Assembly (NCBI GenBank): GCA_035291605.1 | Contig: DATDRS010000151.1 | Location: 1 to 35,074, forward strand | DNA: 35,074 nt | Reading direction: 5' to 3' | Source: DATDRS01 sp035291605 | Lineage (GTDB): Bacteria > Chloroflexota > Anaerolineae > Anaerolineales > UBA6663 | Shown: positions 16,298-23,796 of the stretch, piece after piece | How positions within the stretch are numbered: position 1 is the first letter of the stretch | Layout: each line of letters begins with the position of its first letter | Made by a program: the position numbers and the translations under genes | Notes under the pieces: generated by a model | The model's database searches: none | What the model saw: the letters and a program-made list of their open reading frames with translations, nothing else | Told to the model about the DNA's origin: nothing

Positions 16298-17135
16298 GCC
16301 GCTCGCGCCGGCCTCGATGACCTGCCCGAACGGCCACACCTTCGACTGCGCCGACGGAGTGCTAGCCTTGCTGAAGGGAGATTTCCGCCGAGAGCTGCTA
16401 GACTTCACAACGCGCCTGGATGCGATGCGCGCCGCCGGGGACAAACGTTTGCTCGACGCCTCGGCCTACGAGCAGCTGCCGTTCGACCAAGCGCACCGCC
16501 GTGACAAAAGCTGGCGGGTGGAGTGGCGTTTGCGGTGTTATGATCTAGCCGTCGTCCTGCAACTGATCGGCGCGCCGAGCCGGCAGCGCATCCTCGACGT
16601 GGGGGCCTGGAATGGCTGGCTCAGCCAACGGCTGGGGGCGCGCGGCCATGCGGTGACGGCGATTGACTTTTTCGCCGGGGAATACGATGGCCTCCGCGCC
16701 CGCCAGTTTTACCGCGCCCCCGCGTGGGACGCGATCCAGATGGACTTGCGCGACCTCTCCCTCCTCGACGCGCAGTTTGACGCAGTCATCCTCAACCACT
16801 GTCTGCAATTCTTCCCGGCGCCGGCAGATTACGTGGCGGAAGCCAAGCGCCGGGTGGCGCCTGGCGGACGCTTGATCCTGATCGGCCTGCAGTTCTTCCA
16901 CGACCCGCGCCCCAAAGCCCGGAGTGTGGCCGCGCAACAACAAATTTATCGGAAACGCTACCGGGCAGAGCTGTTCCTCTTCCCCAACAAGGGATATCTG
17001 GATTCCGATGACCGCGAGCGGCTGAGCGCGCAAGGCATCGCTCTCCGGTCTTATCCCCAGTTGTGGCTGGCGAATCTCAAAGCCTGGCTTAACCCCGCCC
17101 TGCCCGAACACGCTTTTGGAGTCTGGGATTCGTAA
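16263..17135 (+). CDS. zinc-ribbon class I methyltransferase
   Basis: A 290-aa protein with an N-terminal zinc ribbon (CPNCREPL, then CPNGHTFDCADG, as in RlmA-type enzymes) and a Rossmann methyltransferase domain. Motif I is ILDVGAWNGWLSQRL near residue 104, followed by AVTAIDFFAGEYDGL, MDLRDLSLLDAQFDAVILNH and RVAPGGRLILIGLQ. The unusual GAWNGW form of motif I is shared with some sugar and lipid methyltransferases. It probably acts on the glycan or its lipid carrier. It overlaps the flippase gene by 35 nt and shares one base with the following start (TAATG). Confidence 0.82.
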   Translation: MSLRLLCPNCREPLAPASMTCPNGHTFDCADGVLALLKGDFRRELLDFTTRLDAMRAAGDKRLLDASAYEQLPFDQAHRRDKSWRVEWRLRCYDLAVVLQLIGAPSRQRILDVGAWNGWLSQRLGARGHAVTAIDFFAGEYDGLRARQFYRAPAWDAIQMDLRDLSLLDAQFDAVILNHCLQFFPAPADYVAEAKRRVAPGGRLILIGLQFFHDPRPKARSVAAQQQIYRKRYRAELFLFPNKGYLDSDDRERLSAQGIALRSYPQLWLANLKAWLNPALPEHAFGVWDS

Positions 17136-18733
17136 TGCACGGTCGCGCCTGGCTTCCTCAGCGGTTGATGGCTCGTGGCCCGTTCCTGGCCTGGCTCATT
17201 CTTCCCGGCCTCCTCCTGCTGCCGGTCAGCGCGTTGGCTATCTTGGGCAGGTTCGATGGACTCTACGGGCAGGACCCGTTCGCCTACTACAATTACGCCG
17301 TCGGCCCCTTGCGCGAGAATCTGCTACACCTCCGCCCGCCTCCACCGTTCTTTTGGCCTCCGGGCTATCCTTTGTTTGTGACATTCGCCTCCTTTGTGGT
17401 CGGCGCAACGCCGTTGGCCGGGCAACTCGTCAGCCTGCTCATGGGTGCGCTCACACCTGTGTTGACGGCGCTGATGGCGCGTGAACTGCTCCCCTGCCTT
17501 TCCGTAACGGAGACAGCGCAATCAGGAGAAGGGGGTGAGGAGAGACTCTCATCCCACATACCCCTCCTCGCCGGTCTACTCGTCGCGCTCACGCCTCAAC
17601 TCTGGCAGTCCAGCCTCGTCGTCATGTCCGACGCCACAGGCCTTGCGGCGGCGACGCTGGGCGCCTGGGCGCTGGCGCGATATGGACGCGGGGGCAAGCC
17701 GGGCTGGCTCGTGTTGGCCGGCGCGGCGCTGGCCTGGGCCGCCATCACGCGCTGGATCTACGGGTTGGTCGCCGCGCTGTGCGCAACGTATGCGCTCGCG
17801 CTGCTGGCGGCGCATGCGCGCCTTCGACAAGGGCGCCTCGCAGTGCGGCATGGTTTAGGCGCGGCGCTCGCCGCCGGGATGATCCTATTTCCTGTGCTCA
17901 TCCCGGCACTGATCGGGTTGCAAAACGCCAGCGGCTCCGCGCCATTTGCGGTTGACCTGGAGGTGTATCGCTGGAGTCCGGCGAACGCCCTGCACCGCGA
18001 GTTCATCACCGCCGACGGGCTTTTGCGTTATCGCCTGCCAAATGGCCTGTATTATGCGCTCGCGCCGTTGCACACCTTTTTCTTCACGCCTCTCCTCGCC
18101 CCGTTCATCCTGCCCGGCCTGTACGTGGTCGCTCGCCGGCGCGCCCTCGCGCCGTGGCTGCTTGGCGTGGGCTGGGCGGCGATAGTCTACGGCTTTCACG
18201 CGGGCGCACCCTGGCAGAACTTCCGCTTCACGCTGGCTTATCTTCCGCCGCTAGCCGTACTCGCGGCGGCCGGCCTCGCCGAAGTGCACAGACGCCTGAG
18301 CGCGCGCCCCTGGCTGGAGCGAGGCCTCGCCGCGGTTGTGGTGATCGGATTAGGTTGGATGGTCATCGGCGGCGTGCGGCTCGCCTGGGGATTCATCAGC
18401 CGGAAGAACGGCGATCTCGAAATCGTGCGCCGGGTAGAGAGTGAGACTCCGTCCGGGGGGCGGTTGCTCACCTTCGGACTGACGCTCACCTTTCAGCACT
18501 ACAGCCATCTCGAGACATTGGAGTTGTTCCATTTGAGCGGGACTGATCTGACAAATCTGGTGATGGAACATCGGCCTACGTTTTTGTTAATTGATACAGT
18601 CAACGTGGAAACTCAGTGGGCCGGCCGCCCGCCCTCTGAGAATTATGATTGGCTGCGCGCGGGGCCAGGGCTGGTCACGGTGGATCGTCTGGGAAGTTAC
18701 ACCCTGTTCAAAGTGGACGACCTTCTCCCGTGA
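17135..18733 (+). CDS. GT39/ArnT-like membrane glycosyltransferase
   Basis: A 532-aa polytopic protein. After the first helix, an outward loop holds FDGLYGQDPFAYYNYAV, the Asp-containing motif typical of GT-C enzymes such as ArnT and protein mannosyltransferases. PPGYPLFVTFASFVVG and WAAITRWIYGLVAAL follow. The C-terminal part is a soluble extracytoplasmic domain (LLTFGLTLTFQHYSHLETLELFHL). It would use a polyprenyl-linked sugar donor. A Ser/Glu/Gly-rich loop around residues 127-145 (SGEGGEE) looks inserted relative to smooth helices on both sides. Its TGA overlaps the GTG of the GT4 gene. Confidence 0.8.
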   Translation: MHGRAWLPQRLMARGPFLAWLILPGLLLLPVSALAILGRFDGLYGQDPFAYYNYAVGPLRENLLHLRPPPPFFWPPGYPLFVTFASFVVGATPLAGQLVSLLMGALTPVLTALMARELLPCLSVTETAQSGEGGEERLSSHIPLLAGLLVALTPQLWQSSLVVMSDATGLAAATLGAWALARYGRGGKPGWLVLAGAALAWAAITRWIYGLVAALCATYALALLAAHARLRQGRLAVRHGLGAALAAGMILFPVLIPALIGLQNASGSAPFAVDLEVYRWSPANALHREFITADGLLRYRLPNGLYYALAPLHTFFFTPLLAPFILPGLYVVARRRALAPWLLGVGWAAIVYGFHAGAPWQNFRFTLAYLPPLAVLAAAGLAEVHRRLSARPWLERGLAAVVVIGLGWMVIGGVRLAWGFISRKNGDLEIVRRVESETPSGGRLLTFGLTLTFQHYSHLETLELFHLSGTDLTNLVMEHRPTFLLIDTVNVETQWAGRPPSENYDWLRAGPGLVTVDRLGSYTLFKVDDLLP

Positions 18734-19851
18734 AAGTCGCCCTCGTCGTCCCTGGCTTCTCGTCCAGCGAGCAGGACTGGTGCATCCCGGCCCTGCTGAA
18801 TTACGTGCGCGCCCTGGCCCGACAAGCCGAGGCGCACGTCTTCACGCTGCGCTGGCCGGAGCGCGGGGGGATGTACCCGGTGTTTGGGGCGACGGTTCAC
18901 GCGCTAGATGGGCGCAAGCAGTTGGGCGGACACGTGTTCCACCTGTGGGCGCGCGCGCTGCGGGCTATCGCCGCCGAGCATCGCCGCGCCCCATTTGACG
19001 TGATCCATGCGTTTTGGGCCGACGAGCCGGGGTGGGTCGCGGCCCTCGCTTCGAAGTGGCTGAACATCCGGCTCCTCCTCTCCCTGGCGGGCGGGGAACT
19101 GGTCGGGATGCCGGATATCGGTTATGGGCTGCAACTCCTGCCGGGGCGGAAGCAACTTATGCGGCTGAGCCTCCAGCAGGCAACGCGGGTGACAGCAGGG
19201 TCGGAATATCTTTGCGGCCTCGCCCGCTCAGCGTGCGAGCCGCGCAAGATCGTGCGCGCGCCTCTCGGCGTGGATACGGCGCTCTTCTCTCCGCCGGAGG
19301 CGGAGCGCCCGGCGGTTGAGGTCATCGTGAACGTCGGCTCACTGTATCCGGTCAAAGATCAACGCCGCCTCATCTGCGCTTTTCGGCAGGTCGTCGGGCA
19401 AATGCCGCAGGCTCAGTTGCACATTGTAGGCGGCGGGCCGTTGATGGGCGATTTGCGCGCGCTGGCGGATGGCCTGCCCATCCGCTTTTTGGGAGAGATG
19501 GATCACGCGAAGTTGCCAGAGGTCTATCGCGGAGCAGCTGTTTTCGCGCAGACCTCGCGGCACGAGGCGCAGGGCATGGCCATGCTCGAAGCGGCGGCGT
19601 GCGGCCTGCCCGTTGTGGGGACGTCCGTCGGCCTGCTGCCGGAGATTGGAGTCGTGGCGCGCGACGAAACCGAGCTGGCCTGGGCGCTGGTGGAAATGCT
19701 GCGCGACCCTGCACGCCGGAAGTCGGCGGGGCAGGCCGCACGCAGAAAAGTCGAGGCCGAATTTGCGCTAGCCCCGACGGTAGAACGCTTCAGGCGCTTG
19801 TATCAGGCAATGCCCCATGGGGGGGCTGAGAGAGGGCCGAATAGTGTATAA
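18730..19851 (+). CDS. GT4 family glycosyltransferase
   Basis: A 373-aa GT-B glycosyltransferase. The N-terminal domain starts VKVALVVPGFSSSEQDW, with FDVIHAFWADEPGWVAAL. The C-terminal domain has RAPLGVDTALFSPP, IVNVGSLYPVKDQRRLICAF, LHIVGGGPL and the donor-binding ExxxxxxE region in SRHEAQGMAMLEAAACGLPV. It transfers a nucleotide-activated sugar at the cytoplasmic face. I chose the GTG at 18730, which overlaps the TGA of the preceding gene (GTGA), over the longer in-frame extension, because the protein then begins at the first strand. The stop codon lies inside the TATAAT box serving the desaturase gene. Confidence 0.87.
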   Translation: MKVALVVPGFSSSEQDWCIPALLNYVRALARQAEAHVFTLRWPERGGMYPVFGATVHALDGRKQLGGHVFHLWARALRAIAAEHRRAPFDVIHAFWADEPGWVAALASKWLNIRLLLSLAGGELVGMPDIGYGLQLLPGRKQLMRLSLQQATRVTAGSEYLCGLARSACEPRKIVRAPLGVDTALFSPPEAERPAVEVIVNVGSLYPVKDQRRLICAFRQVVGQMPQAQLHIVGGGPLMGDLRALADGLPIRFLGEMDHAKLPEVYRGAAVFAQTSRHEAQGMAMLEAAACGLPVVGTSVGLLPEIGVVARDETELAWALVEMLRDPARRKSAGQAARRKVEAEFALAPTVERFRRLYQAMPHGGAERGPNSV

Positions 19852-19852
19852 T
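19847..19852 (+). promoter_or_regulatory. TATAAT -10 box upstream of desaturase
   Basis: A perfect TATAAT whose bases also form the end of the GT4 coding sequence. It would start transcription near 19859, about 26 nt before the desaturase ATG. No clear -35 is visible, and the desaturase start lacks a strong Shine-Dalgarno. Confidence 0.5.
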
Positions 19853-19884
19853 CCTGCTCCAATCTACAGAAAGACGAAACTCGC

Positions 19885-20916
19885 ATGAATCTCAACACCC
19901 CCTTCCCCAACCTTAACCCACCGATCAAATTGTCATGGCAGAAGATCGTCGCGAAGTATCACAACTCCGACCTCCGGCGTAGTTTGTGGCAGGTTTTCAA
20001 CTCCTTCGCGCCGTTTTTCGTGCTGTGGTACCTCACGTACCGCAGCCTCGAGATCTCGTACTGGCTGACGCTGGCGCTGACTGTGCCGACCGCCGGTTTT
20101 ATGATGCGCATCTTCATCATCTTTCATGACTGCGGGCACGGTTCCTTCTTCAAGTCGCAGAAGGCGAATGACTTCCTCGGCACGCTGTGCGGCATCGTCA
20201 CCTTTACGCCGTACCACAACTGGCGGCGCGACCACGCCATTCACCACGCCACCTCCGGCGACCTGGACCGGCGCGGCATCGGGGACGTCAAGACGCTGAC
20301 GGTGAAGGAATACCTGGCCCTGCCCTGGTATATGAGGCTCGGCTACCGGTTGTACCGCCACCCGTTCGTCCTGCTCGTCGTCGGGCCGGTGTTTCTGTTT
20401 GTGATCGGCCACCGCTTCGCGACGCGCGGCGCAGGCAAGCGGGAGCGCGACAGCGTGCTGTGGACGAATATCGCGCTGCTGGCCATCGGGGCCATCCTCA
20501 GTTGGGCCATTGGCTTCAAGCAGCTTCTGCTGATCCAGGCGCCGCTCATGGTCATCGCCTGCACGGTGGGCGTCTGGCTGTTTTACGTCCAGCACCAGTT
20601 TGAGCAGACGACCTGGGAACGCAGCGAGAACTGGGATTACGCCACCGCCGCGCTGTACGGCAGTTCGTTTTACAAGCTGCCCAAGGTCTTGCAGTGGTTC
20701 ACTGGCAACATCGGTTTTCACCACATCCACCACCTCAGCCCCCGGATTCCGAACTACGAACTCCAGAAGTGCCACGAGGAGAACCCGGTCTTCCACGAAG
20801 TGGCCACGCTCACCTTTCTCGCCAGCCTGAAGTCCATCACCTTGCGGCTGTGGGATGAGGAGCAGAAGAAGCTGGTCGGCTTCGGGCATCTGAAGAGCCT
20901 GCGCCAGTCGGCGTAA
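19885..20916 (+). CDS. membrane fatty acid desaturase (acyl-lipid type)
   Basis: A 343-aa integral membrane di-iron desaturase. The three histidine boxes are HDCGH in IFHDCGHGSFF (near residue 81), HAIHH in RRDHAIHHATSGDLDRRG (near 117), and HIHH in IGFHHIHHLSPRIPNYEL (near 281). Spacing and sequence match the acyl-lipid delta-12/omega-3 class (DesA-like) rather than acyl-CoA stearoyl desaturases. Four or so membrane helices lie between the boxes. It would introduce a double bond into acyl chains of membrane lipids with O2 and ferredoxin, so the organism has access to oxygen. It has its own -10 box and a terminator-like hairpin downstream. Confidence 0.92.
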   Translation: MNLNTPFPNLNPPIKLSWQKIVAKYHNSDLRRSLWQVFNSFAPFFVLWYLTYRSLEISYWLTLALTVPTAGFMMRIFIIFHDCGHGSFFKSQKANDFLGTLCGIVTFTPYHNWRRDHAIHHATSGDLDRRGIGDVKTLTVKEYLALPWYMRLGYRLYRHPFVLLVVGPVFLFVIGHRFATRGAGKRERDSVLWTNIALLAIGAILSWAIGFKQLLLIQAPLMVIACTVGVWLFYVQHQFEQTTWERSENWDYATAALYGSSFYKLPKVLQWFTGNIGFHHIHHLSPRIPNYELQKCHEENPVFHEVATLTFLASLKSITLRLWDEEQKKLVGFGHLKSLRQSA

Positions 20917-20976
20917 CCAGAGTCCTGCCTCCTGCAAAAACGCCAGCCGGATTCCGTGCGGCGCACGCGGCAGCTT

Positions 20977-20985
20977 TGGTATAAT
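20977..20985 (+). promoter_or_regulatory. extended -10 promoter for ftcD region
   Basis: TGG followed by TATAAT at 20980-20985 forms an extended -10 with no clear -35. Transcription would start near 20992, at the foot of the terminator-like hairpin that follows. Confidence 0.5.
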
Positions 20986-20989
20986 CTCG

Positions 20990-21019
20990 ACGCCGTCGGG
21001 GAAACTCGGCGGCGTTTTT
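20990..21019 (+). terminator. GAAA-loop hairpin followed by T-tract
   Basis: Bases 20990-21000 pair with 21005-21015 (11 pairs, two of them G-U) around a GAAA tetraloop at 21001-21004, followed by TTTTT to 21019. This is a good intrinsic terminator for the desaturase transcript. It also lies in the 5' leader of any transcript started at the TATAAT at 20980, so it could act as an attenuator for the next gene. Confidence 0.65.
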
Positions 21020-21052
21020 GTGTTCATAAACTCATCCACCGACACACTCACT

Positions 21053-22594
21053 ATGCGCCCACTCGTCGAATGCGTCCCCAACTTTTCCGAAGCCCGTCGC
21101 CCAGAGGTGGTCGAGGCGATCGTCGCGGCGATTGAGCGCGGCGGCGGCGCGGAGGTGCGTGTGATCAACGTCAGTTCCGACGCGGACCACAACCGCACGG
21201 TCGTCACGTTCGTGGGGACGCCGGCGGGCGTGGAGTCTGCCGCGTTCGCGGGCATCGCCAAAGCCGCCGAATTGATTGACCTGAACCAACACCGGGGCGA
21301 GCATCCCCGCCTCGGCGCAACGGACGTCGTGCCCTTCGTTCCGATCCGGGGCGTGAGCATGGCCGATTGCGTGGCCATGGCCAAACGCCTCGGCGAGCGC
21401 GTGGGACGTGAGCTGAATATCCCGGTCTACCTCTACGAAGCCGCTGCCACCCGGCCCGACCGCGAGAACCTCGAAAACATCCGGCGCGGCGAATACGAGA
21501 AACTGAAGGAAGAAATCGCGACCCACCCCCACCGCGCCCCGGACTTCGGGCCAAAGCAGGTTGGCCCGGCAGGCGCGACGGTGATCGGCGCGCGCCAGTT
21601 TCTCATCGCCTACAACATCTATCTCAACACCCCCAACGTCGGCATCGCGAAAAAGGTCGCGAAGGCCGTGCGCCACTCGTCCGGCGGGCTGCGCTACGTG
21701 AAAGCCCTCGGCCTGCTCGTCGAAGGCCAGGCGCAGGTGAGCATGAACCTCACCGACTTCACCAAGACTCCCGTGGCGCGCGTGCAGGAGTTCGTGCGGC
21801 GCGAGGCCGCCCGCTATGGCGCGACCATCACGCGCAGCGAGCTGGTGGGCATGATCCCGCAGGCGGCGCTGGTGGACGCCGCGCAGTGGTATTTGCAGCT
21901 CGACAACCTGGAGGCCGAGCAGGTCCTCGAAAACCGGCTGGGCGAAGCCGAAGAAACCATGCCTGTGCAGGAGGCTGCGCCGCAGGCCGGGGAGGCCTTC
22001 GTCGAGCGCCTGGCCGCGGGGACGGCCACGCCCGGAGGCGGCGCCGCTTCCGCGTATGCGGGCGCGATGGCAGCCGCGCTGGTCGGCATGGTCGCGCGCC
22101 TGACGTTGGGCAAGAAGAAGTACGCTGAGGTCGAAGCGCAAATGCAGTCGGTGATGGAGACCGCCGACAAACTCCGCGCCGACCTCACCGCCGCCGTGCG
22201 CGACGACTCCGCCGCGTTCGACGCCGTGGTGGACGCTTTCAAACTGCCGAAGGAAACCGGGGAGCAGCAGGTGGCGCGGGCCGAGGCCATCGAGGCGGCC
22301 TACGTCCACGCCGCCGAAGTGCCCCTGCGCGTCGCCCGGGCCGCCGTCGCCATTCTCGGTCTGGCCGCTATTGCCGTCGAGAAGGGGAACCTCAACGCGA
22401 TCTCCGACGGCGGCTCGGCGGCTTGCCTCGCCCAAGCCACTCTCTCCGGCGCGGCGCTCAACGTGCGGGCTAATGCCCAGGCGGTGAAAGACCGCGAGGC
22501 GGCAGCGGCCTGGCTCCAGGAACTGCATGGCCTGGAAACGCGGGCCAACGAGACTCTGGCGGCGATTGAGCGCACGCTCCGGGAACGAAAATAA
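21053..22594 (+). CDS. ftcD: formiminotransferase-cyclodeaminase
   Basis: A 513-aa fused enzyme. The N-terminal part is glutamate formiminotransferase (canonical start MRPLVECVPNFSEARRPEVV, SSDADHNRTVVTFVG, GEHPRLGATDVVPFVPI). From about residue 315 comes the cyclodeaminase domain (FVERLAAGTATPGGGAASAYAGAMAAALVGMV). It moves the formimino group of formiminoglutamate, from histidine degradation, to tetrahydrofolate and releases ammonia to give methenyl-THF. The ATG at 21053 is chosen because the family begins at this sequence; a GTG at 21020 would add 11 residues unlike the family. No strong Shine-Dalgarno is seen. No other histidine-degradation gene is in the window. Confidence 0.93.
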   Translation: MRPLVECVPNFSEARRPEVVEAIVAAIERGGGAEVRVINVSSDADHNRTVVTFVGTPAGVESAAFAGIAKAAELIDLNQHRGEHPRLGATDVVPFVPIRGVSMADCVAMAKRLGERVGRELNIPVYLYEAAATRPDRENLENIRRGEYEKLKEEIATHPHRAPDFGPKQVGPAGATVIGARQFLIAYNIYLNTPNVGIAKKVAKAVRHSSGGLRYVKALGLLVEGQAQVSMNLTDFTKTPVARVQEFVRREAARYGATITRSELVGMIPQAALVDAAQWYLQLDNLEAEQVLENRLGEAEETMPVQEAAPQAGEAFVERLAAGTATPGGGAASAYAGAMAAALVGMVARLTLGKKKYAEVEAQMQSVMETADKLRADLTAAVRDDSAAFDAVVDAFKLPKETGEQQVARAEAIEAAYVHAAEVPLRVARAAVAILGLAAIAVEKGNLNAISDGGSAACLAQATLSGAALNVRANAQAVKDREAAAAWLQELHGLETRANETLAAIERTLRERK

Positions 22595-22596
22595 CC

Positions 22597-23787
22597 GTGC
22601 AGAAACTCCTACCCCCAAATCCCGGCCGCCCATTGTTCACCCTACGCCATACGCAATGCGCAATACGCCTCGTCTCGGCATGCCTGGTGCATTGCACCTT
22701 GTACATCCTGCTCGCCGCTTGCGCCGTCCCGCCCACCACAACCGCCTCCGGCCCCGACCCCACGGCGTTCCTCGCCACCCGTGTAGCCGAACTGCTCACC
22801 CAGAATGCCCTGACGGACGCCGCTCTGCAGGTCAACGCGGCGACGCCGGAGCTGCCGACAACACTGACGCCGATGGCGGCAACCCTCGCTCTGCCCGCTG
22901 ACGCGGCCGGCGCGACGATTACCGCCCTGCCCCAGCCGATGGTCTCGGCGACGCCCGCCACGCCCTGTGCGGACCAGGCCTGCGTCAGCGGGGCCGAACA
23001 TTTCTGGCTCGAACGCCCGGCCCCCGCCGGTTATGTGAATTATCCTGCCCGGACGTACGCTTACGGCTCCACGCTGCAAGGCCTGCGCGAGCCGCATCAC
23101 GGGGTCGAGTTCGAAAACCCATCCGGGACGCCGGTCATCGCCGCCGCCCCTGGCACAGTAATCGTCGCCGGGGACGACACAACGACAGCCTATGGCCCGG
23201 CGACGAATTTCTACGGCCGCCTCGTCGTCGTCCAGCTCGAACAGACGGAGGAGGGCCAGCCCGTGCTCAACTTGTACGCCCATATGCAGAGCGTGAACGC
23301 GACCGTCGGCCAACACGTCAAGGCGGGTGATTTCCTCGGCACAGTCGGGCAAACGGGCGTCGCCATCGGGCCGCACCTGCATTTCGAGGTGCGCATTGGG
23401 CGCAACGACTACCTCTCCACGCGCAATCCCGAACTGTGGCTGAAGCCTTTGCTCTACAACAACCGGCCGTGGGGCGTCATCGCCGGGCGGGTGGTTGACA
23501 CGCAGGGCAACCTGGTCGCCAGCTACCCGGTCGTCATCCGGCCCATCGCCATTGACTACGACGACGTGCGGAGCAAGTATCTCACGACCTACGCGGACGA
23601 GACGCTGAACGGCGACGACGCCCTGCAGGAAAATTTCGCCATCGGCGACATGCCTGCCGGGACCTACACGGTATCCGTGAGCACGACGACCCTCTATCGC
23701 CAGACGGTCACCGTCACTTCGGGCCACATCAGTTGGGTGACGTTCGTCGTCAGCCCGCCTCCCCCAACCGAAACGCCAACTCCTTAG
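22597..23787 (+). CDS. M23 peptidase-like lipoprotein (copy 1)
   Basis: A 396-aa secreted protein starting at GTG, 2 nt after ftcD. The lipobox is ILLAAC near residue 42, preceded by a basic and hydrophobic stretch partly encoded by heptamers at 22643-22670. A low-complexity linker follows, then an M23 (LytM-like) domain: HHGVEF near residue 168, YAHMQSVNATVGQHVKAGD, and GPHLHFEVRIG near residue 265. A beta-rich domain (GRVVDTQGNLVASYPVVIRP) and a Pro/Thr tail (PPPPTETPTP) end the protein. The first zinc motif reads HxxxE instead of the usual HxxxD; HxH is intact. It may cleave peptidoglycan peptides or, if inactive, regulate other hydrolases. It is a tandem paralog of the next gene. Confidence 0.82.
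   Translation: MQKLLPPNPGRPLFTLRHTQCAIRLVSACLVHCTLYILLAACAVPPTTTASGPDPTAFLATRVAELLTQNALTDAALQVNAATPELPTTLTPMAATLALPADAAGATITALPQPMVSATPATPCADQACVSGAEHFWLERPAPAGYVNYPARTYAYGSTLQGLREPHHGVEFENPSGTPVIAAAPGTVIVAGDDTTTAYGPATNFYGRLVVVQLEQTEEGQPVLNLYAHMQSVNATVGQHVKAGDFLGTVGQTGVAIGPHLHFEVRIGRNDYLSTRNPELWLKPLLYNNRPWGVIAGRVVDTQGNLVASYPVVIRPIAIDYDDVRSKYLTTYADETLNGDDALQENFAIGDMPAGTYTVSVSTTTLYRQTVTVTSGHISWVTFVVSPPPPTETPTP
22643..22670. repeat. heptamers encoding part of a signal peptide
   Basis: Four units TACGCCA, TACGCAA, TGCGCAA and TACGCCT, with looser 7-nt spacing after them (TGGTGCA, TTGCACC). They encode the residues just upstream of the hydrophobic core of the lipoprotein signal peptide. Confidence 0.75.
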
Positions 23788-23796
23788 TCACCCTCA

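Noticed and set aside
17505..17570. Possible repeat insertion in the GT39-like gene
   Set aside because: The SGEGGEE loop looks foreign, but no clear 7-nt period or inverted repeat could be shown.
19933..21384. 483-aa open frame on the minus strand
   Set aside because: It crosses the desaturase gene, a terminator and the start of ftcD, which a real gene would not; antisense shadow.
21032..22633. 533-aa open frame on the minus strand
   Set aside because: It is the GC-rich antisense shadow of ftcD, with Arg/Gly/His-rich composition and no recognisable domain.
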